Source of the DNA: Methylococcales bacterium
GTDB lineage: Bacteria; Pseudomonadota; Gammaproteobacteria; Methylococcales; Methylomonadaceae
Direction of reading: 5' to 3'
Assembly: GCA_028712795.1 (NCBI GenBank)
Contig: JAQTPT010000022.1
Span: 1 to 56,902 of the forward strand
DNA length: 56,902 nucleotides
The notes below the pieces were generated by a model. The model worked only from the letters and a program-made list of their open reading frames with translations. It had not been told where the DNA came from and ran no database searches. Of this stretch, positions 27,595-37,360 are shown one piece after another; position 1 is the first letter of the stretch; each line of letters begins with the position of its first letter. Made by a program: the position numbers and the translations under genes.

Positions 27595-28755
27595 GTGAGC
27601 AATAATTTTAGTTTTACATCAGAATCTGTTTCAGAAGGGCATCCCGACAAAGTTGCGGATCAAATTTCCGATGCAGTTCTTGATGCATTGTTAGAGCAAG
27701 ATCCCCGGTCACGGGTTGCTTGCGAAACACTGGTAAAAACCGGCATGGTTGTTCTGGCAGGAGAAATTACCACCAATGCATGGGTTGATCTTGAAGCTCT
27801 GGTCAGAAAAGTAGTTTGCGACATCGGCTACGATCATGGCGACATAGGCTTTGACGGTCAAAGTTGCGCTGTATTAAATGCCATTGGCAAGCAATCCGCA
27901 GACATTGCGATGGGTGTTGATGAAGCTGAAAATCATGAACAGGGTGCAGGTGACCAGGGCTTAATGTTTGGTTACGCCAGTAATGAAACCGATGTTTTAA
28001 TGCCCGCTCCGATTACCTACGCCCATTTGCTGGTCAAGCGTCAGGCGGAAGTCCGCAAAAATAAAACCCTGCCATGGCTGCGTCCTGATGCAAAGAGTCA
28101 GGTTACTTTCAGGTACGAAAATAACAAGCCCGTTGCAATTGATGCAGTGGTTTTATCTACCCAGCATTCGCCTGAAATTAATAACAAGTCACTTCACGAA
28201 GCGGTGATGGACGAAATTATTCTGCATGTTCTGCCTAAAGAATGGCTGCACAAAGATACCAAATATTTTATTAATCCAACGGGGCAGTTTGTCATCGGCG
28301 GACCGGTAGGCGATTGCGGTTTAACGGGACGTAAAATTATTGTTGATACCTACGGCGGTATGGCAAGACACGGCGGCGGCGCTTTTTCGGGCAAAGACCC
28401 TTCAAAAGTTGACAGGTCAGCAGCCTATATGGCGCGTTATGTAGCAAAAAACATTGTTGCAGCGGGTTTGGCCGAGCGCTGTGAAATCCAGGTTTCTTAC
28501 GCGATTGGGGTTGCGGAGCCAACCTCTATTACTGTTGAAACTTTCGGTACCAGTAAACTTGGCGAAGACCGGTTGGTACAGATTATCCGGGATAATTTTG
28601 ACCTGAGACCGAAAGGCTTGATTAAAATGCTGGATTTATTAAGGCCCATCTATCAAGCCACAGCGGCCTATGGGCATTTTGGCCGTACAGAAGACGCATT
28701 CAGTTGGGAAAAAACCGATAAAGTTGACGCATTAAAAGATGCGGCTGGTCTTTAA
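27595..28755 (+). CDS. metK: S-adenosylmethionine synthetase
   Basis: A 386-residue enzyme that makes SAM from methionine and ATP. The start is GTG 27595, preceded by GAAGGTGG; upstream in-frame codons exist but the family begins right here ([20 protein letters not shown]). Signatures present are [12 protein letters not shown], the P-loop-like [20 protein letters not shown] and the conserved [16 protein letters not shown] at the end. It is first gene of the activated-methyl set metK-ahcY-metF. There is no room for a SAM riboswitch between the tRNA and this start. Confidence 0.97.
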   Translation: MSNNFSFTSESVSEGHPDKVADQISDAVLDALLEQDPRSRVACETLVKTGMVVLAGEITTNAWVDLEALVRKVVCDIGYDHGDIGFDGQSCAVLNAIGKQSADIAMGVDEAENHEQGAGDQGLMFGYASNETDVLMPAPITYAHLLVKRQAEVRKNKTLPWLRPDAKSQVTFRYENNKPVAIDAVVLSTQHSPEINNKSLHEAVMDEIILHVLPKEWLHKDTKYFINPTGQFVIGGPVGDCGLTGRKIIVDTYGGMARHGGGAFSGKDPSKVDRSAAYMARYVAKNIVAAGLAERCEIQVSYAIGVAEPTSITVETFGTSKLGEDRLVQIIRDNFDLRPKGLIKMLDLLRPIYQATAAYGHFGRTEDAFSWEKTDKVDALKDAAGL

Positions 28756-28779
28756 TAGCAAGCTAAACAGGATACATTA

Positions 28780-30072
28780 ATGAGCCGACAAGATTATAAA
28801 ATTGCCGATATTTCTTTAGCAGCATGGGGCCGGAAAGAAATCAATATTGCTGAAACAGAAATGCCGGGTTTGATGGCATTACGTAAAGAATTCGGTGCGG
28901 AACAACCATTAATAGGTGCCCGGATTGCCGGTTGTCTGCACATGACCATACAAACAGCAGTATTGATTGAAACACTGACGGCTTTAGGAGCGGAAGTCCG
29001 CTGGTCATCGTGCAATATTTTTTCTACCCAGGATCATGCAGCGTCCGCAATGGCAGCGGCAGGTATCCCGGTTTTTGCCTGGAAAGGCGAAACAGAAGAA
29101 GAAGCTGAATGGTGCATCGCCCAGACCATAGAAGGCCCAGATGGTTGGAGACCCAACATGATCCTGGATGATGGTGGTGATTTAACCAACATGATGCACG
29201 ATAAATATCCTGAATTAATGGCAGGTGTTAAAGGTTTGTCAGAAGAAACCACGACGGGTGTACTGCGATTATATGAACGGGTAGCCAAAGGCACATTAAA
29301 AGTGCCCGCGTTCAATGTCAACGATTCGGTGACCAAATCAAAATTCGATAACCTGTACGGTTGCCGCGAATCATTGGTTGATGGCATCAAACGCGCAACT
29401 GATGTCATGATCGCAGGCAAAATCGCTGTAGTCTGCGGTTATGGTGATGTTGGTAAGGGCTGCGCTCAATCCCTGCGCGGTCTGGGCGCAACTGTCTTGA
29501 TTACTGAAATCGACCCTATTTGCGCGTTGCAAGCGGCTATGGAAGGTTTTCGCGTAGTTACTATGGAAGAAGCCGCGCCTATCGCCAATATTTTTGTAAC
29601 GGCGACCGGCAACTTTAGCATTATCACCCATGAACACATGCTGGCCATGCGTGATCAGGCGATAGTATGCAATATCGGCCACTTTGACGCAGAAATAGAA
29701 ATCGCCTCATTGCGGCACTATGAGTGGGAAAATATTAAACCCCAGGTTGACCATGTAATTTTCCCTGACGGCAAGCGCCTGATTATTCTGGCAGAAGGCC
29801 GTCTGGTAAACTTAGGCTGCGGAACCGGACATCCAAGCTTTGTGATGTCCAATTCATTTTGCAACCAGGTTCTGGCGCAAATGGAGCTGTGGAAAAATAG
29901 CGAAAGTTACGAAAACAAGGTTTATATCCTGCCTAAAAAACTCGATGAAAAAGTCGCCAGATCGCACCTCAATCAATTGGGCGTAAATCTGACGGTCTTA
30001 ACGGACGCGCAAGCCAAGTACATCAATGTTCCGGTTGAAGGACCTTACAAAGCCGATCATTACCGTTATTGA
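28780..30072 (+). CDS. ahcY: S-adenosylhomocysteine hydrolase
   Basis: A 430-residue NAD-dependent enzyme that splits SAH into adenosine and homocysteine, clearing the product inhibitor of methyltransferases. Recognised by [19 protein letters not shown] wording ([15 protein letters not shown]), [20 protein letters not shown] (contains the catalytic Lys-Asp region), the NAD motif [29 protein letters not shown] and the C-terminal [10 protein letters not shown]. It follows metK by 24 bp after AGGAT, so they are co-transcribed. Use of SahH instead of Pfs/LuxS in the methyl cycle is typical of many non-enteric proteobacteria. Confidence 0.98.
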   Translation: MSRQDYKIADISLAAWGRKEINIAETEMPGLMALRKEFGAEQPLIGARIAGCLHMTIQTAVLIETLTALGAEVRWSSCNIFSTQDHAASAMAAAGIPVFAWKGETEEEAEWCIAQTIEGPDGWRPNMILDDGGDLTNMMHDKYPELMAGVKGLSEETTTGVLRLYERVAKGTLKVPAFNVNDSVTKSKFDNLYGCRESLVDGIKRATDVMIAGKIAVVCGYGDVGKGCAQSLRGLGATVLITEIDPICALQAAMEGFRVVTMEEAAPIANIFVTATGNFSIITHEHMLAMRDQAIVCNIGHFDAEIEIASLRHYEWENIKPQVDHVIFPDGKRLIILAEGRLVNLGCGTGHPSFVMSNSFCNQVLAQMELWKNSESYENKVYILPKKLDEKVARSHLNQLGVNLTVLTDAQAKYINVPVEGPYKADHYRY

Positions 30073-30081
30073 GTTATCATT

Positions 30082-30216
30082 GTTCCCACGCCCCGGCATG
30101 GGAATGCAGAGCCTGTAGAGACGCAAGATTTTGCGTCCCTGCAATTTGCGTCTCTATGACAGCCAAGGTAGGCAGAGCGTCCATAGCGGTATTTCCACGC
30201 TGCCGCGGGAACGATA
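30082..30216. repeat. Composite palindromic repeat between ahcY and metF
   Basis: GTTCCCACGCCCCGG at 30082 is partly mirrored by CCGCGGGAAC ending near 30212. Inside lies an exact 11-bp inverted repeat, TAGAGACGCAA (30116-30126) and TTGCGTCTCTA (30146-30156). Parts recur near 15831. This is a dispersed repeat of the REP or mosaic type rather than a recognised riboswitch. Confidence 0.6.
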
Positions 30217-30245
30217 CATTTTAGATTCCCGTCAGTGAGACCAAA

Positions 30246-31103
30246 ATGCAATCACAAATTCAACATCCCCAGTTATTCAGTTTCGAATTTTACCCTCCAA
30301 AAACCGAAGAAGGTGCAGCAAGCCTGCAAGGTGTTCAAAGCAAGCTGGCAAAACTAAACCCCGACTTTTTTTCCGTTACCTTTGGCGCCGGCGGATCAAC
30401 CCGCGATAAAACCTTCGATACGGTTATCGATATACAGGCCAAAGGCATAGCCGCCGCCCCGCATTTATCCTGTGTTGCCTCAACCAAAGCTAATATCCGT
30501 GCGATCCTCAAAGACTATCAGGATAATGGCATTGCCAAAATTGTCGCCTTAAGAGGCGATTTGCCTTCCGGCATGATGTCAGCGGGTGAATTCCGCTATG
30601 CCAATGAACTGGTAGAGTTTATTCGCCAGGAAACCGGTGATTACTTTCAGATCCACGTTGCCGCCTATCCGGAAGTTCATCCACAATCGGCGAATGCCAC
30701 TGAAGATTTCAAAAACTTCAAGCGTAAAGTTGAAGCGGGTGCAGATGCAGTGATCACCCAGTATTTTTATAATGCCGAAGCGTATTTTTATTTTGTAGAT
30801 ACCTGTGAAAAAAACGGCATAACCATCCCTATTGTTCCCGGCATTATGCCCATCACCCAATATGCGCAACTGTTCAGGTTTTCGGAAATGTGCGGCGCGG
30901 ACATTCCCCGCTGGATGAGAAAACGCCTGGAAAGTTTTGGCGATGACCGGGAGGCAGTGCTAGCCTTCGGCCTGGATTTGGTCAGCGATCTTTGCCAGCG
31001 TTTGTTAGACGGTGGCGCGCCGGGTTTGCATTTTTACACCATGAATCAAGCCGCGCCTACCCTGGCAATTCTGGAAAATCTCCAAATCAAAGCGCAAGGA
31101 TAA
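30246..31103 (+). CDS. metF: 5,10-methylenetetrahydrofolate reductase
   Basis: A 285-residue flavoprotein that makes 5-methyl-tetrahydrofolate for methionine synthesis. The N-terminal FSFEFYPPKTEEG contains the catalytic Glu, and FFSVTFGAGGSTRDKT, LRGDLP, YPEVHPQSAN, KRKVEAGADAVITQYFYNAE, PGIMPITQ and the C-terminal APGLHFYTMNQA complete the family pattern. It follows ahcY on the same strand but is separated by 173 bp holding a palindromic repeat, so its transcription may be partly independent. Confidence 0.97.
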   Translation: MQSQIQHPQLFSFEFYPPKTEEGAASLQGVQSKLAKLNPDFFSVTFGAGGSTRDKTFDTVIDIQAKGIAAAPHLSCVASTKANIRAILKDYQDNGIAKIVALRGDLPSGMMSAGEFRYANELVEFIRQETGDYFQIHVAAYPEVHPQSANATEDFKNFKRKVEAGADAVITQYFYNAEAYFYFVDTCEKNGITIPIVPGIMPITQYAQLFRFSEMCGADIPRWMRKRLESFGDDREAVLAFGLDLVSDLCQRLLDGGAPGLHFYTMNQAAPTLAILENLQIKAQG

Positions 31104-31291
31104 AAGTGCAGATAAAGATTGTTGGATTTCATACATCAATCTTGGAAACTATCGACTGTAAAGCATGTTGCAAACTTGAATTTACTGCAAGGATGTTCAC
31201 CTGCATGAGATTACTGTGGTGAAGCTCCAGCTTCGCATGACAGGCAGCAAGAGCTTCCAAAGGCCTAGCGAATTTGCGCCAACAGTTTAGT

Positions 31292-32650
31292 ATGTTATCC
31301 ATGACCAACCAATCCCTTTCCAACCGTGACCTCTCTGTTTTGTGGCATCCCTGCACGCAAATGAAGGATCATGAAACCTTTCCGATTATTCCCATTAAAA
31401 AAGGGCAGGGTGTATGGCTGGAGGATTACGACGGCAATCGGTATCTGGATGCCATAAGTTCGTGGTGGGTTAATCTGTTCGGTCATGCCAATCCTCATAT
31501 TATTGCCGCGCTAAAAGACCAGCTTGATACGCTGGAGCATGTTATTTTTGCCGGGTTCACCCATGAGTCTGCCATCAAATTGGCGGAAAAACTGGTGGAA
31601 ATCGCTCCCGAAGGGCTTGATCGTTGTTTCTATGCCGACAATGGTTCGGCGGCGGTGGAAGTCGCGCTTAAGATGAGTTTCCATTATTGGCGCAATCGCG
31701 GACAAACCCGGAAAACCCAGTTTATAACACTGGAAAACAGTTATCACGGCGAAACCCTGGGCGCGTTGGCCGTCGGCAATGTGCCGTTGTATAAGGAAAC
31801 TTACGCGCCGCTCTTAATGGACGTCATTACCGTACCTGGGCCGGATTGTTACAACCGCGAGACAGGAGAATCATGGGCGGAGTATTCCACGCGCCGCTTT
31901 GCGTTGATGGAGCAAACGCTGCAACAACATAGCGAATGCGTTTGCGCTGTCATTATTGAGCCTTTAGTGCAGTGTGCAGGCAATATGCGCATGTACGATC
32001 CGGTTTATTTAAAATTGCTGCGTGCGGCTTGCGATAAATACCAGGTGCATTTAATTGCCGATGAAATAGCCGTCGGCTTTGGGCGGACGGGGACGTTATT
32101 CGCCTGTGAACAAGCTGCCATCGGCCCGGATTTTATGTGTTTGTCCAAAGGCTTGACGGGTGGCTATTTGCCGTTGTCGGCAGTATTAACCAGCAACCAG
32201 ATCTATCAAGCGTTTTATGACGATTATCAAAAGCTGACGGCGTTTTTGCATTCGCACAGTTATACGGGCAACGCGTTGGCGTGCAGGGCGGGACTGGCAA
32301 CCCTGGAAATTTTCCGGCAACACAATGTTATCGAGAACAATAAACAGCTTGCCGGGATCATGGCGAAAGCGGCGGCGCGTTTTAGCGGGCACCCGCATGT
32401 CGCTGAAGTCCGGCAGAAGGGCATGATACTGGCGATTGAATTGGTCAAAAACAAACAAACGCGCGAGCCGTATCCGTGGCAAGAACGCCGGGGGATTAAA
32501 GTTTATCAATATGCCCTGTCTAAAGGCGTATTATTACGCCCGTTAGGCAATGTCATTTATTTTATGCCTCCTTACATCATTAACGAGGAGGAGCTTTTAG
32601 TAATCGCTGACGTGGCTTGGGATGGCATACAGTGTGCGGTTAAGGATTGA
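31292..32650 (+). CDS. bioA: Adenosylmethionine-8-amino-7-oxononanoate aminotransferase
   Basis: A PLP enzyme of about 452 residues in biotin synthesis, unusual because SAM is the amino donor. Recognised by LWHPCTQMKDHE, WLEDYDGNRYLDAISSWWVN, YADNGSAAVEVALKMSFHYW, ENSYHGETLGALAVG, IADEIAVGFGRTGTLFACEQ and the PLP lysine in LSKGLTGGYLPLSAVL, then HSYTGNALACRAGLATL. ATG 31292 is used here; ATG 31301 is equally possible and neither has a good ribosome binding site. No other bio gene is in the window. The placement after the SAM-cycle genes is suggestive but may be chance. Confidence 0.95.
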   Translation: MLSMTNQSLSNRDLSVLWHPCTQMKDHETFPIIPIKKGQGVWLEDYDGNRYLDAISSWWVNLFGHANPHIIAALKDQLDTLEHVIFAGFTHESAIKLAEKLVEIAPEGLDRCFYADNGSAAVEVALKMSFHYWRNRGQTRKTQFITLENSYHGETLGALAVGNVPLYKETYAPLLMDVITVPGPDCYNRETGESWAEYSTRRFALMEQTLQQHSECVCAVIIEPLVQCAGNMRMYDPVYLKLLRAACDKYQVHLIADEIAVGFGRTGTLFACEQAAIGPDFMCLSKGLTGGYLPLSAVLTSNQIYQAFYDDYQKLTAFLHSHSYTGNALACRAGLATLEIFRQHNVIENNKQLAGIMAKAAARFSGHPHVAEVRQKGMILAIELVKNKQTREPYPWQERRGIKVYQYALSKGVLLRPLGNVIYFMPPYIINEEELLVIADVAWDGIQCAVKD

Positions 32651-32651
32651 T

Positions 32652-33422
32652 ATGCGGGTTTCGAGATTATATACGCCAGCGCATTTGGCTACGGGCAAAC
32701 GAATCGAGTTGGATGATGAGAATGCCCATTATGTCAGGACGGTATTGCGTTTAAAAAAAGAGGCTGAGATCATTTTATTTGACGGGGCGGGCGGGGAGTA
32801 TTTGTGTACCGTTGCCGAAATCAGCCGGAAAACCGCGCTGATTCAAATTAATAAATGGCTGGATCGTAACGTTGAATCGCCGTTGTTAGTGACGCTGGGC
32901 TTGGGTATATCGCGTGGTGACAGAATGGATTTGTCGGTACAAAAGGCAGTGGAACTGGGCGTTAATTGCATTACACCATTACTAACCGAACGTTGCGTAG
33001 TGCAATTTAAGGGTGAAAAAAAACCGCAACGCTTGCTGCATTGGCAAAAAATAGTCCAGCATGCCGCCGAGCAAAGCGGCAGAACAACATTGCCCGAATT
33101 AACCGAAATAGAAAATTTACAGCATTGGATAGGTAAACAACAAGGCTTGAAAGTGTTTCTTGATCCCTACGCAGAGGCAACATTGGCTGAAATGAATCCG
33201 ATAGACATGCACGTGACTTTACTTGCCGGCCCCGAAGGCGGTTTTTCCGGACAGGAGCGCGATGTCGCCAAAGCAGCGGGCTTTATTCCAGTGCGTTTGG
33301 GTAGCCGCATATTAAGAACTGAAACTGCGTCGCTTGCCGCCTTGGCCGCTGTGCAGATGTTGTGGGGCGATTTTGGAACTCAGGTTTTGCCTGTTATAAA
33401 ATCTTCGATGGAGATAGTGTGA
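32652..33422 (+). CDS. rsmE: 16S rRNA m3U1498 methyltransferase
   Basis: A 256-residue SPOUT-class methyltransferase that modifies U1498 of 16S rRNA. The start is ATG 32652, two bases after the bioA TGA, with AAGGATT upstream. The N-terminal PUA-like part contains ENAHYVRTVLRLKKEAEI, and the SPOUT knot shows as LLAGPEGGFSGQERDVAKAA and LGSRILRTETASLAALAAVQ. The bioA-rsmE-CPBP genes are packed without gaps and must form one operon. Confidence 0.95.
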   Translation: MRVSRLYTPAHLATGKRIELDDENAHYVRTVLRLKKEAEIILFDGAGGEYLCTVAEISRKTALIQINKWLDRNVESPLLVTLGLGISRGDRMDLSVQKAVELGVNCITPLLTERCVVQFKGEKKPQRLLHWQKIVQHAAEQSGRTTLPELTEIENLQHWIGKQQGLKVFLDPYAEATLAEMNPIDMHVTLLAGPEGGFSGQERDVAKAAGFIPVRLGSRILRTETASLAALAAVQMLWGDFGTQVLPVIKSSMEIV

Positions 33423-34312
33423 TGCGCTATCTCTTTTATGCTACCGTGCCATTGTGGGTGTTGCTGGCCGCTTTATTGTTATCGTGTACCCTGGGTTATT
33501 TTATCGTTCAGGGAATAGGGGACGCTATCCCTTTTCGGCAAATATTAACCCGCTCAACACAGCTATTTCTCGTTCTGAGTATTTTTCCGCTGATGTCTTA
33601 CCTGAGAATAAGTAAGGAAGAGTTGGGGTTTGCCCCGCGATTAATTTTTTTAAAACAATTGTTACAAGGATTTGGGTTGGGTTTTATTGCCCTGATGCCT
33701 GTATTTATTATCCTGTACGTGCTTAAAGTCAATGTGATTGATGAGGCGCAATCATGGACAATTGGGCTGTTAGCTAAAAATATGACCATTAATTTATTGG
33801 TTGCCTTACTCATATCACTGATTGAAGAGTCTTTGTTTCGCGGGATTGTGTTAGTTGGTTTAAGTAAGAAGTTGCCTGTCATAGTGGCTATTTTGATAAC
33901 TTCAATTTACTACGCCGGACTGCATTTTTTAAGCATCAAGACTGATCTGCCTGTCTCGGACATAAGCTTTTTCAGCGGTTTTAAATTGCTGGGCGAAGCG
34001 GCCGGCAACTTGGTGAACCCCTTAAATTTACCGGCATTTTTTGCTTTGTTGATGGTGGGTGTTTTTTTAGGCGTGCTAAGGACGCAGGTAAATACCAGTC
34101 TGGGGTTATGCATCGGCTGCCATACCTGCTGGGTGTGGCAGATAAAAATGAACAAAAAATTATTTAACACGGATTTTAACGCGCATTATCATTATCTGGT
34201 CAGCAGCTATGATGGCGTTATCGGTCCTTTAGTGACGGGCTGGCTAATGTTGGCAATTGCCGGTTATTTTGCCTGCCAACAAATGAGTAAGGCAAAAATA
34301 AAGCGGGTTTAA
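33422..34312 (+). CDS. CPBP-family intramembrane metalloprotease
   Basis: A 296-residue multi-spanning membrane protein. The start ATG 33422 shares one base with the rsmE stop (TGATG), so translation is coupled. About eight hydrophobic helices are visible. The CPBP (Abi/Rce1-like) motifs are EESLFRGIVL near 134, GLHFLSI in the following helix and a late His in CHTCWVWQ, which give the Glu-Glu, Arg and two His zinc and catalytic set. Substrate is unknown; relatives process membrane peptides or prenylated proteins. Confidence 0.85.
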   Translation: MRYLFYATVPLWVLLAALLLSCTLGYFIVQGIGDAIPFRQILTRSTQLFLVLSIFPLMSYLRISKEELGFAPRLIFLKQLLQGFGLGFIALMPVFIILYVLKVNVIDEAQSWTIGLLAKNMTINLLVALLISLIEESLFRGIVLVGLSKKLPVIVAILITSIYYAGLHFLSIKTDLPVSDISFFSGFKLLGEAAGNLVNPLNLPAFFALLMVGVFLGVLRTQVNTSLGLCIGCHTCWVWQIKMNKKLFNTDFNAHYHYLVSSYDGVIGPLVTGWLMLAIAGYFACQQMSKAKIKRV

Positions 34313-34316
34313 GTGG

Positions 34317-34799
34317 CTAATCCCTGAAATTATCATATTGCAAGGGCATTTCCAGTTTTTCGTCTTTTAGCATTTGAATAACTTCTTGCAGATCATCGCG
34401 TTTTTTGCCGGTCACTCTGACTTTGTCACCTTGAATTGCCGCCTGCACTTTTAATTTTTTGTCTTTTATCAGCTTAACAATTTTTTTTGCCAGCAGGGTG
34501 TCCAAACCTTGTTTGAGTGTGATTTCCTGGCGCATCATTTTACCGCTGCCTTTGGCGTCGCCTACATCCATGCAGGCCACGTCCACGCCGCGCCGGCTGA
34601 GTTTTGAACAAACCACGCTGAACATTTGTTGCAACTGAAAAGTGGACTCAGAAATCATCACCAATTTGTCGTCTGTTAGTTCAAAGGTCGAATTTGTTCC
34701 TTTAAAATCAAAACGGGTGGAAACTTCTTTACTCGCCTGATCGATAGCGTTTTTAACTTCGTGGGTGTCAAATTCAGAAATAATGTCAAAGGAAGGCAT
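34317..34799 (-). CDS. yajQ: YajQ family nucleotide-binding protein (UPF0234)
   Basis: A 160-residue protein of the YajQ family, some members of which bind cyclic di-GMP and act as effectors; others bind nucleic acid. Family landmarks are MPSFDIISEFDTHEVKNAID, STRFDFKGT, MDVGDAKGSGKMMRQEITLK and the C-terminal KDEKLEMPLQYDNFRD. It converges on the CPBP gene with 4 bp between. c-di-GMP binding is relevant because a GGDEF-EAL protein lies 6 kb away, but no direct link is shown. Confidence 0.93.
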   Translation of the reverse strand: MPSFDIISEFDTHEVKNAIDQASKEVSTRFDFKGTNSTFELTDDKLVMISESTFQLQQMFSVVCSKLSRRGVDVACMDVGDAKGSGKMMRQEITLKQGLDTLLAKKIVKLIKDKKLKVQAAIQGDKVRVTGKKRDDLQEVIQMLKDEKLEMPLQYDNFRD

Positions 34800-34837
34800 G
34801 GGATTAAGTTTCGTATTGGTGAAAGGTTACGATCATT

Positions 34838-36070
34838 TTACAACGATTTGTAGGCGTTGATAACTTCAGCAACGGCTTTAATACGCATGCGGCGAATCGC
34901 CTCGCCGATCTTTGCGCCCTGAAGTTCGCTGTTTAAAATAGCACGGGTGTCGACGGATGCAGCAGCTTTAGCCGCCCGCGCTATCAAACCCGCTTGAGGG
35001 TAGGGGGCGTGTTCAAATCCTGTCCGGCCTCTGGCGTCGGCTTCACAAGCCAATAAAAATTCAGGCAGCATATTGTTGGCTTTAAACGCGCTTAATACGC
35101 CCAACATATCGGTTAATGTTGAGGCACGTAACTCGAATACTCTGTGACAATGGGTGTGATATTGCATGACATGCATGGACAGTGCTTTAAACGCATTAGG
35201 CACGCGCAAACGGGCGCATAATTTTTCCAGGACGCTCAAGCCATTTGTTTCATGACCATAATGATGCGGCCAGAGTTCTTTTGGCGTTAAGCCTTTACCC
35301 AGGTCGTGGACGAGCGCCGCAAATCTGACTTCAGGGCTAGTTGATAATAGAACGGCTTGTTCAAGACAGAGCATGCTGTGCAAGCCGGTATCAATTTCCG
35401 GGTGGTGCTGTTCCGGTTGTGGAACGCCAAACAGGCCGCTTATTTCAGGGAAAATTTTTTCCAGTGCTGTGCAATTTTTTAAGGTATAGAAGAATGCCGA
35501 AGGCGTTTTTTCATTGAGCGCTTTAAACAGCTCCGCCCACACCCGCTCAGGCACCAGATAATCGATCTCACCGGCTGTAACCATCGATTGCATTAGCTCT
35601 CTGGTTTCTTCCGCAAGCCTAAAACCCAGGTGCCCGTAGCGTGCCGAGAAGCGGGCCACACGCAGGATGCGTACAGGGTCTTCAGAAAAAGCAGGTGAAA
35701 TATGGCGGAAAATTCTATTTTCCAGATCCTGTTGTCCGCCGTAAGGATCAATAAGCTGTCCTCGTTGGTTCATTGCCATGGCATTGATGGTGAGGTCGCG
35801 GCGAATTAAATCCTGTTCCAGGCTGACTTCGGGGGAAGCATGCACTGTAAAACCTTTATAGCCGGGCGCGGTTTTTCTTTCTGTTCTGGCCAGTGCGTAC
35901 TCATCATTCGTTTGAGGATGCAGAAATACCGGAAAATCTTTTCCAACTGGGCGAAAGCCTTGCTTAACCATTGATTCGGGCGTTTCTCCAATTACTACCC
36001 AGTCCTTTTCCATGACTGGAAACCCTAGTAATTTATCGCGTACCGCACCGCCGACAAGGTATATTTCCAT
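34838..36070 (-). CDS. cca: CCA tRNA nucleotidyltransferase / HD phosphohydrolase
   Basis: A 410-residue enzyme that adds or repairs the 3' CCA of tRNAs. I chose ATG 36070 because the family begins MEIYLVGGAVRDKLLGFPV; the frame extends 24 residues further without resemblance. The nucleotidyltransferase core shows GGAVRD, the EKDWVVIG motif, RRDLTINAMAM, DPVRILRVARFSARY and the helical domain. The C-terminal HD domain (LVHDLGKGLTP, then HHYGHE) is that of the longer gammaproteobacterial form with phosphatase and phosphodiesterase activity. It follows in the same direction as yajQ, 38 bp apart. Confidence 0.95.
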   Translation of the reverse strand: MEIYLVGGAVRDKLLGFPVMEKDWVVIGETPESMVKQGFRPVGKDFPVFLHPQTNDEYALARTERKTAPGYKGFTVHASPEVSLEQDLIRRDLTINAMAMNQRGQLIDPYGGQQDLENRIFRHISPAFSEDPVRILRVARFSARYGHLGFRLAEETRELMQSMVTAGEIDYLVPERVWAELFKALNEKTPSAFFYTLKNCTALEKIFPEISGLFGVPQPEQHHPEIDTGLHSMLCLEQAVLLSTSPEVRFAALVHDLGKGLTPKELWPHHYGHETNGLSVLEKLCARLRVPNAFKALSMHVMQYHTHCHRVFELRASTLTDMLGVLSAFKANNMLPEFLLACEADARGRTGFEHAPYPQAGLIARAAKAAASVDTRAILNSELQGAKIGEAIRRMRIKAVAEVINAYKSL

Positions 36071-36212
36071 TAATTTAATGTCAATTATTTGTATGTTGAG
36101 GCTAGAATAGCACAAGCTCAAACGCAAACAAAAAAGTGTCATAAGCGGGCGCGAACGGCTGATTGCCCAAAGTATTGGATTAAGTGCCGGTTATTAATGA
36201 ATAAGGTAGATT

Positions 36213-37004
36213 GTGATAGAAATTCTGTTGGTGAGCATTTTGTTAGGCATAGTTACAGGGCTATTAGCCGGGCTATTTGGGATAGGCGGCGGACTGGTTA
36301 TCGTGCCAACCTTAGCCATTTTATTTAGGGATCAAGGTGTTCCGGCTGAATTGGTCTTGCTGATGGCGGTGGCAACCTCCTTAGCGACCATAATTTTGAC
36401 GGCAATAGCGTCCGTTTCGGCGCATCATCGATTAGGTTCAGTGGTGTGGGCTAAAGTGTACCGCTTAAGCCCAGGAATTATGACAGGTGCAGCGCTTGGG
36501 GCCGTGGTTGCCGAGCATATAAGCGCCAATGCCTTGCGCACTATTCTGGTGGTTTTTTTGTTATATGTAGCGATACAAATGGCTTTCCAAGTGAAGCCAA
36601 AACCTGACCGGATAAAACAAACCAAAGCTTTGGATTTTCTGACAGCAAACATTATTGGTTTGCTGTCATCCATTGTTGGCATTGGTGGAGGTACGCTCAC
36701 CGTACCTTATTTGATAAGCGGACAAATGCTTATGCGCAATGCCGTGGCGGTGGCGAGCGCCTGCGGTTTGCCGATAGCGGTTTCCGGAACAATAAGTTAC
36801 GCAATTTTGGGTTGGAACGCCTTGGATTTGCCTGAATGGAGTTTAGGTTATGTTTATCTCCCCGTTTTTTTTGGCACAGGTTTAAGTAGTCTTGTTACTG
36901 CACCCCTAGGCGCTAAGTTGGCCCATACGCTCCCTGCAGCAAAGTTGAAGCGTTATTTTTCACTGCTTCTTTTTATAATGGCGGCTAAGTTGATGTGGTA
37001 TTGA
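36213..37004 (+). CDS. TauE/SafE family sulfite exporter-like membrane protein
   Basis: A 263-residue protein with about eight transmembrane helices in two repeated halves, typical of the TauE/SafE family (export of sulfite, sulfoacetate or related anions). The first repeat has GLLAGLFGIGGGLVIVPTLA and the second has GLLSSIVGIGGGTLTVPYLI, the duplicated GIGGG signature. Both are well kept. The start is GTG 36213 after AAGGTAG. It is divergent from cca with about 140 bp between. The actual substrate cannot be told. Confidence 0.9.
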   Translation: MIEILLVSILLGIVTGLLAGLFGIGGGLVIVPTLAILFRDQGVPAELVLLMAVATSLATIILTAIASVSAHHRLGSVVWAKVYRLSPGIMTGAALGAVVAEHISANALRTILVVFLLYVAIQMAFQVKPKPDRIKQTKALDFLTANIIGLLSSIVGIGGGTLTVPYLISGQMLMRNAVAVASACGLPIAVSGTISYAILGWNALDLPEWSLGYVYLPVFFGTGLSSLVTAPLGAKLAHTLPAAKLKRYFSLLLFIMAAKLMWY

Positions 37005-37360
37005 ATGCTGCTCAAACTGAGAACCGCCAAGTTATTAAGGCATTAAGTACAGTTATGAGTTGGATAGGGAAATGGAGATTAAATGACTTATTGATCTGAA
37101 AATCTGCTGCCTTTTATTACTTTACACCTTGTTAATGACTATTTTCATAATTCGGGTAAGCCCCACGATCACGGCTCTGGATAAGGTATCGGCTGTCAAA
37201 AATCAATTGCTTCAATTAGTCGGCGGTGCGATAATCCAAATGAATAAAAATTCCCACGTTCGCTCAAACATGCTTTGGTTTCCTGTTGCCACGAGGCTTT
37301 TGGCGATTGTATTAATTGAACATAACCCCCGCAGCGGGCAAAGGCATGGATCCCTAAGCC
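37005..37360. other. 356-bp intergenic region
   Basis: Spacer between the TauE gene and the channel-like gene. An open frame at 37129-37374 has no recognisable content and overlaps the next start. Nothing else seen. Confidence 0.4.

Noticed and set aside
30073..30245. SAH or tetrahydrofolate riboswitch before metF
   Set aside because: The structure is made of dispersed palindromic repeat units that also occur elsewhere in the window, not a conserved aptamer.
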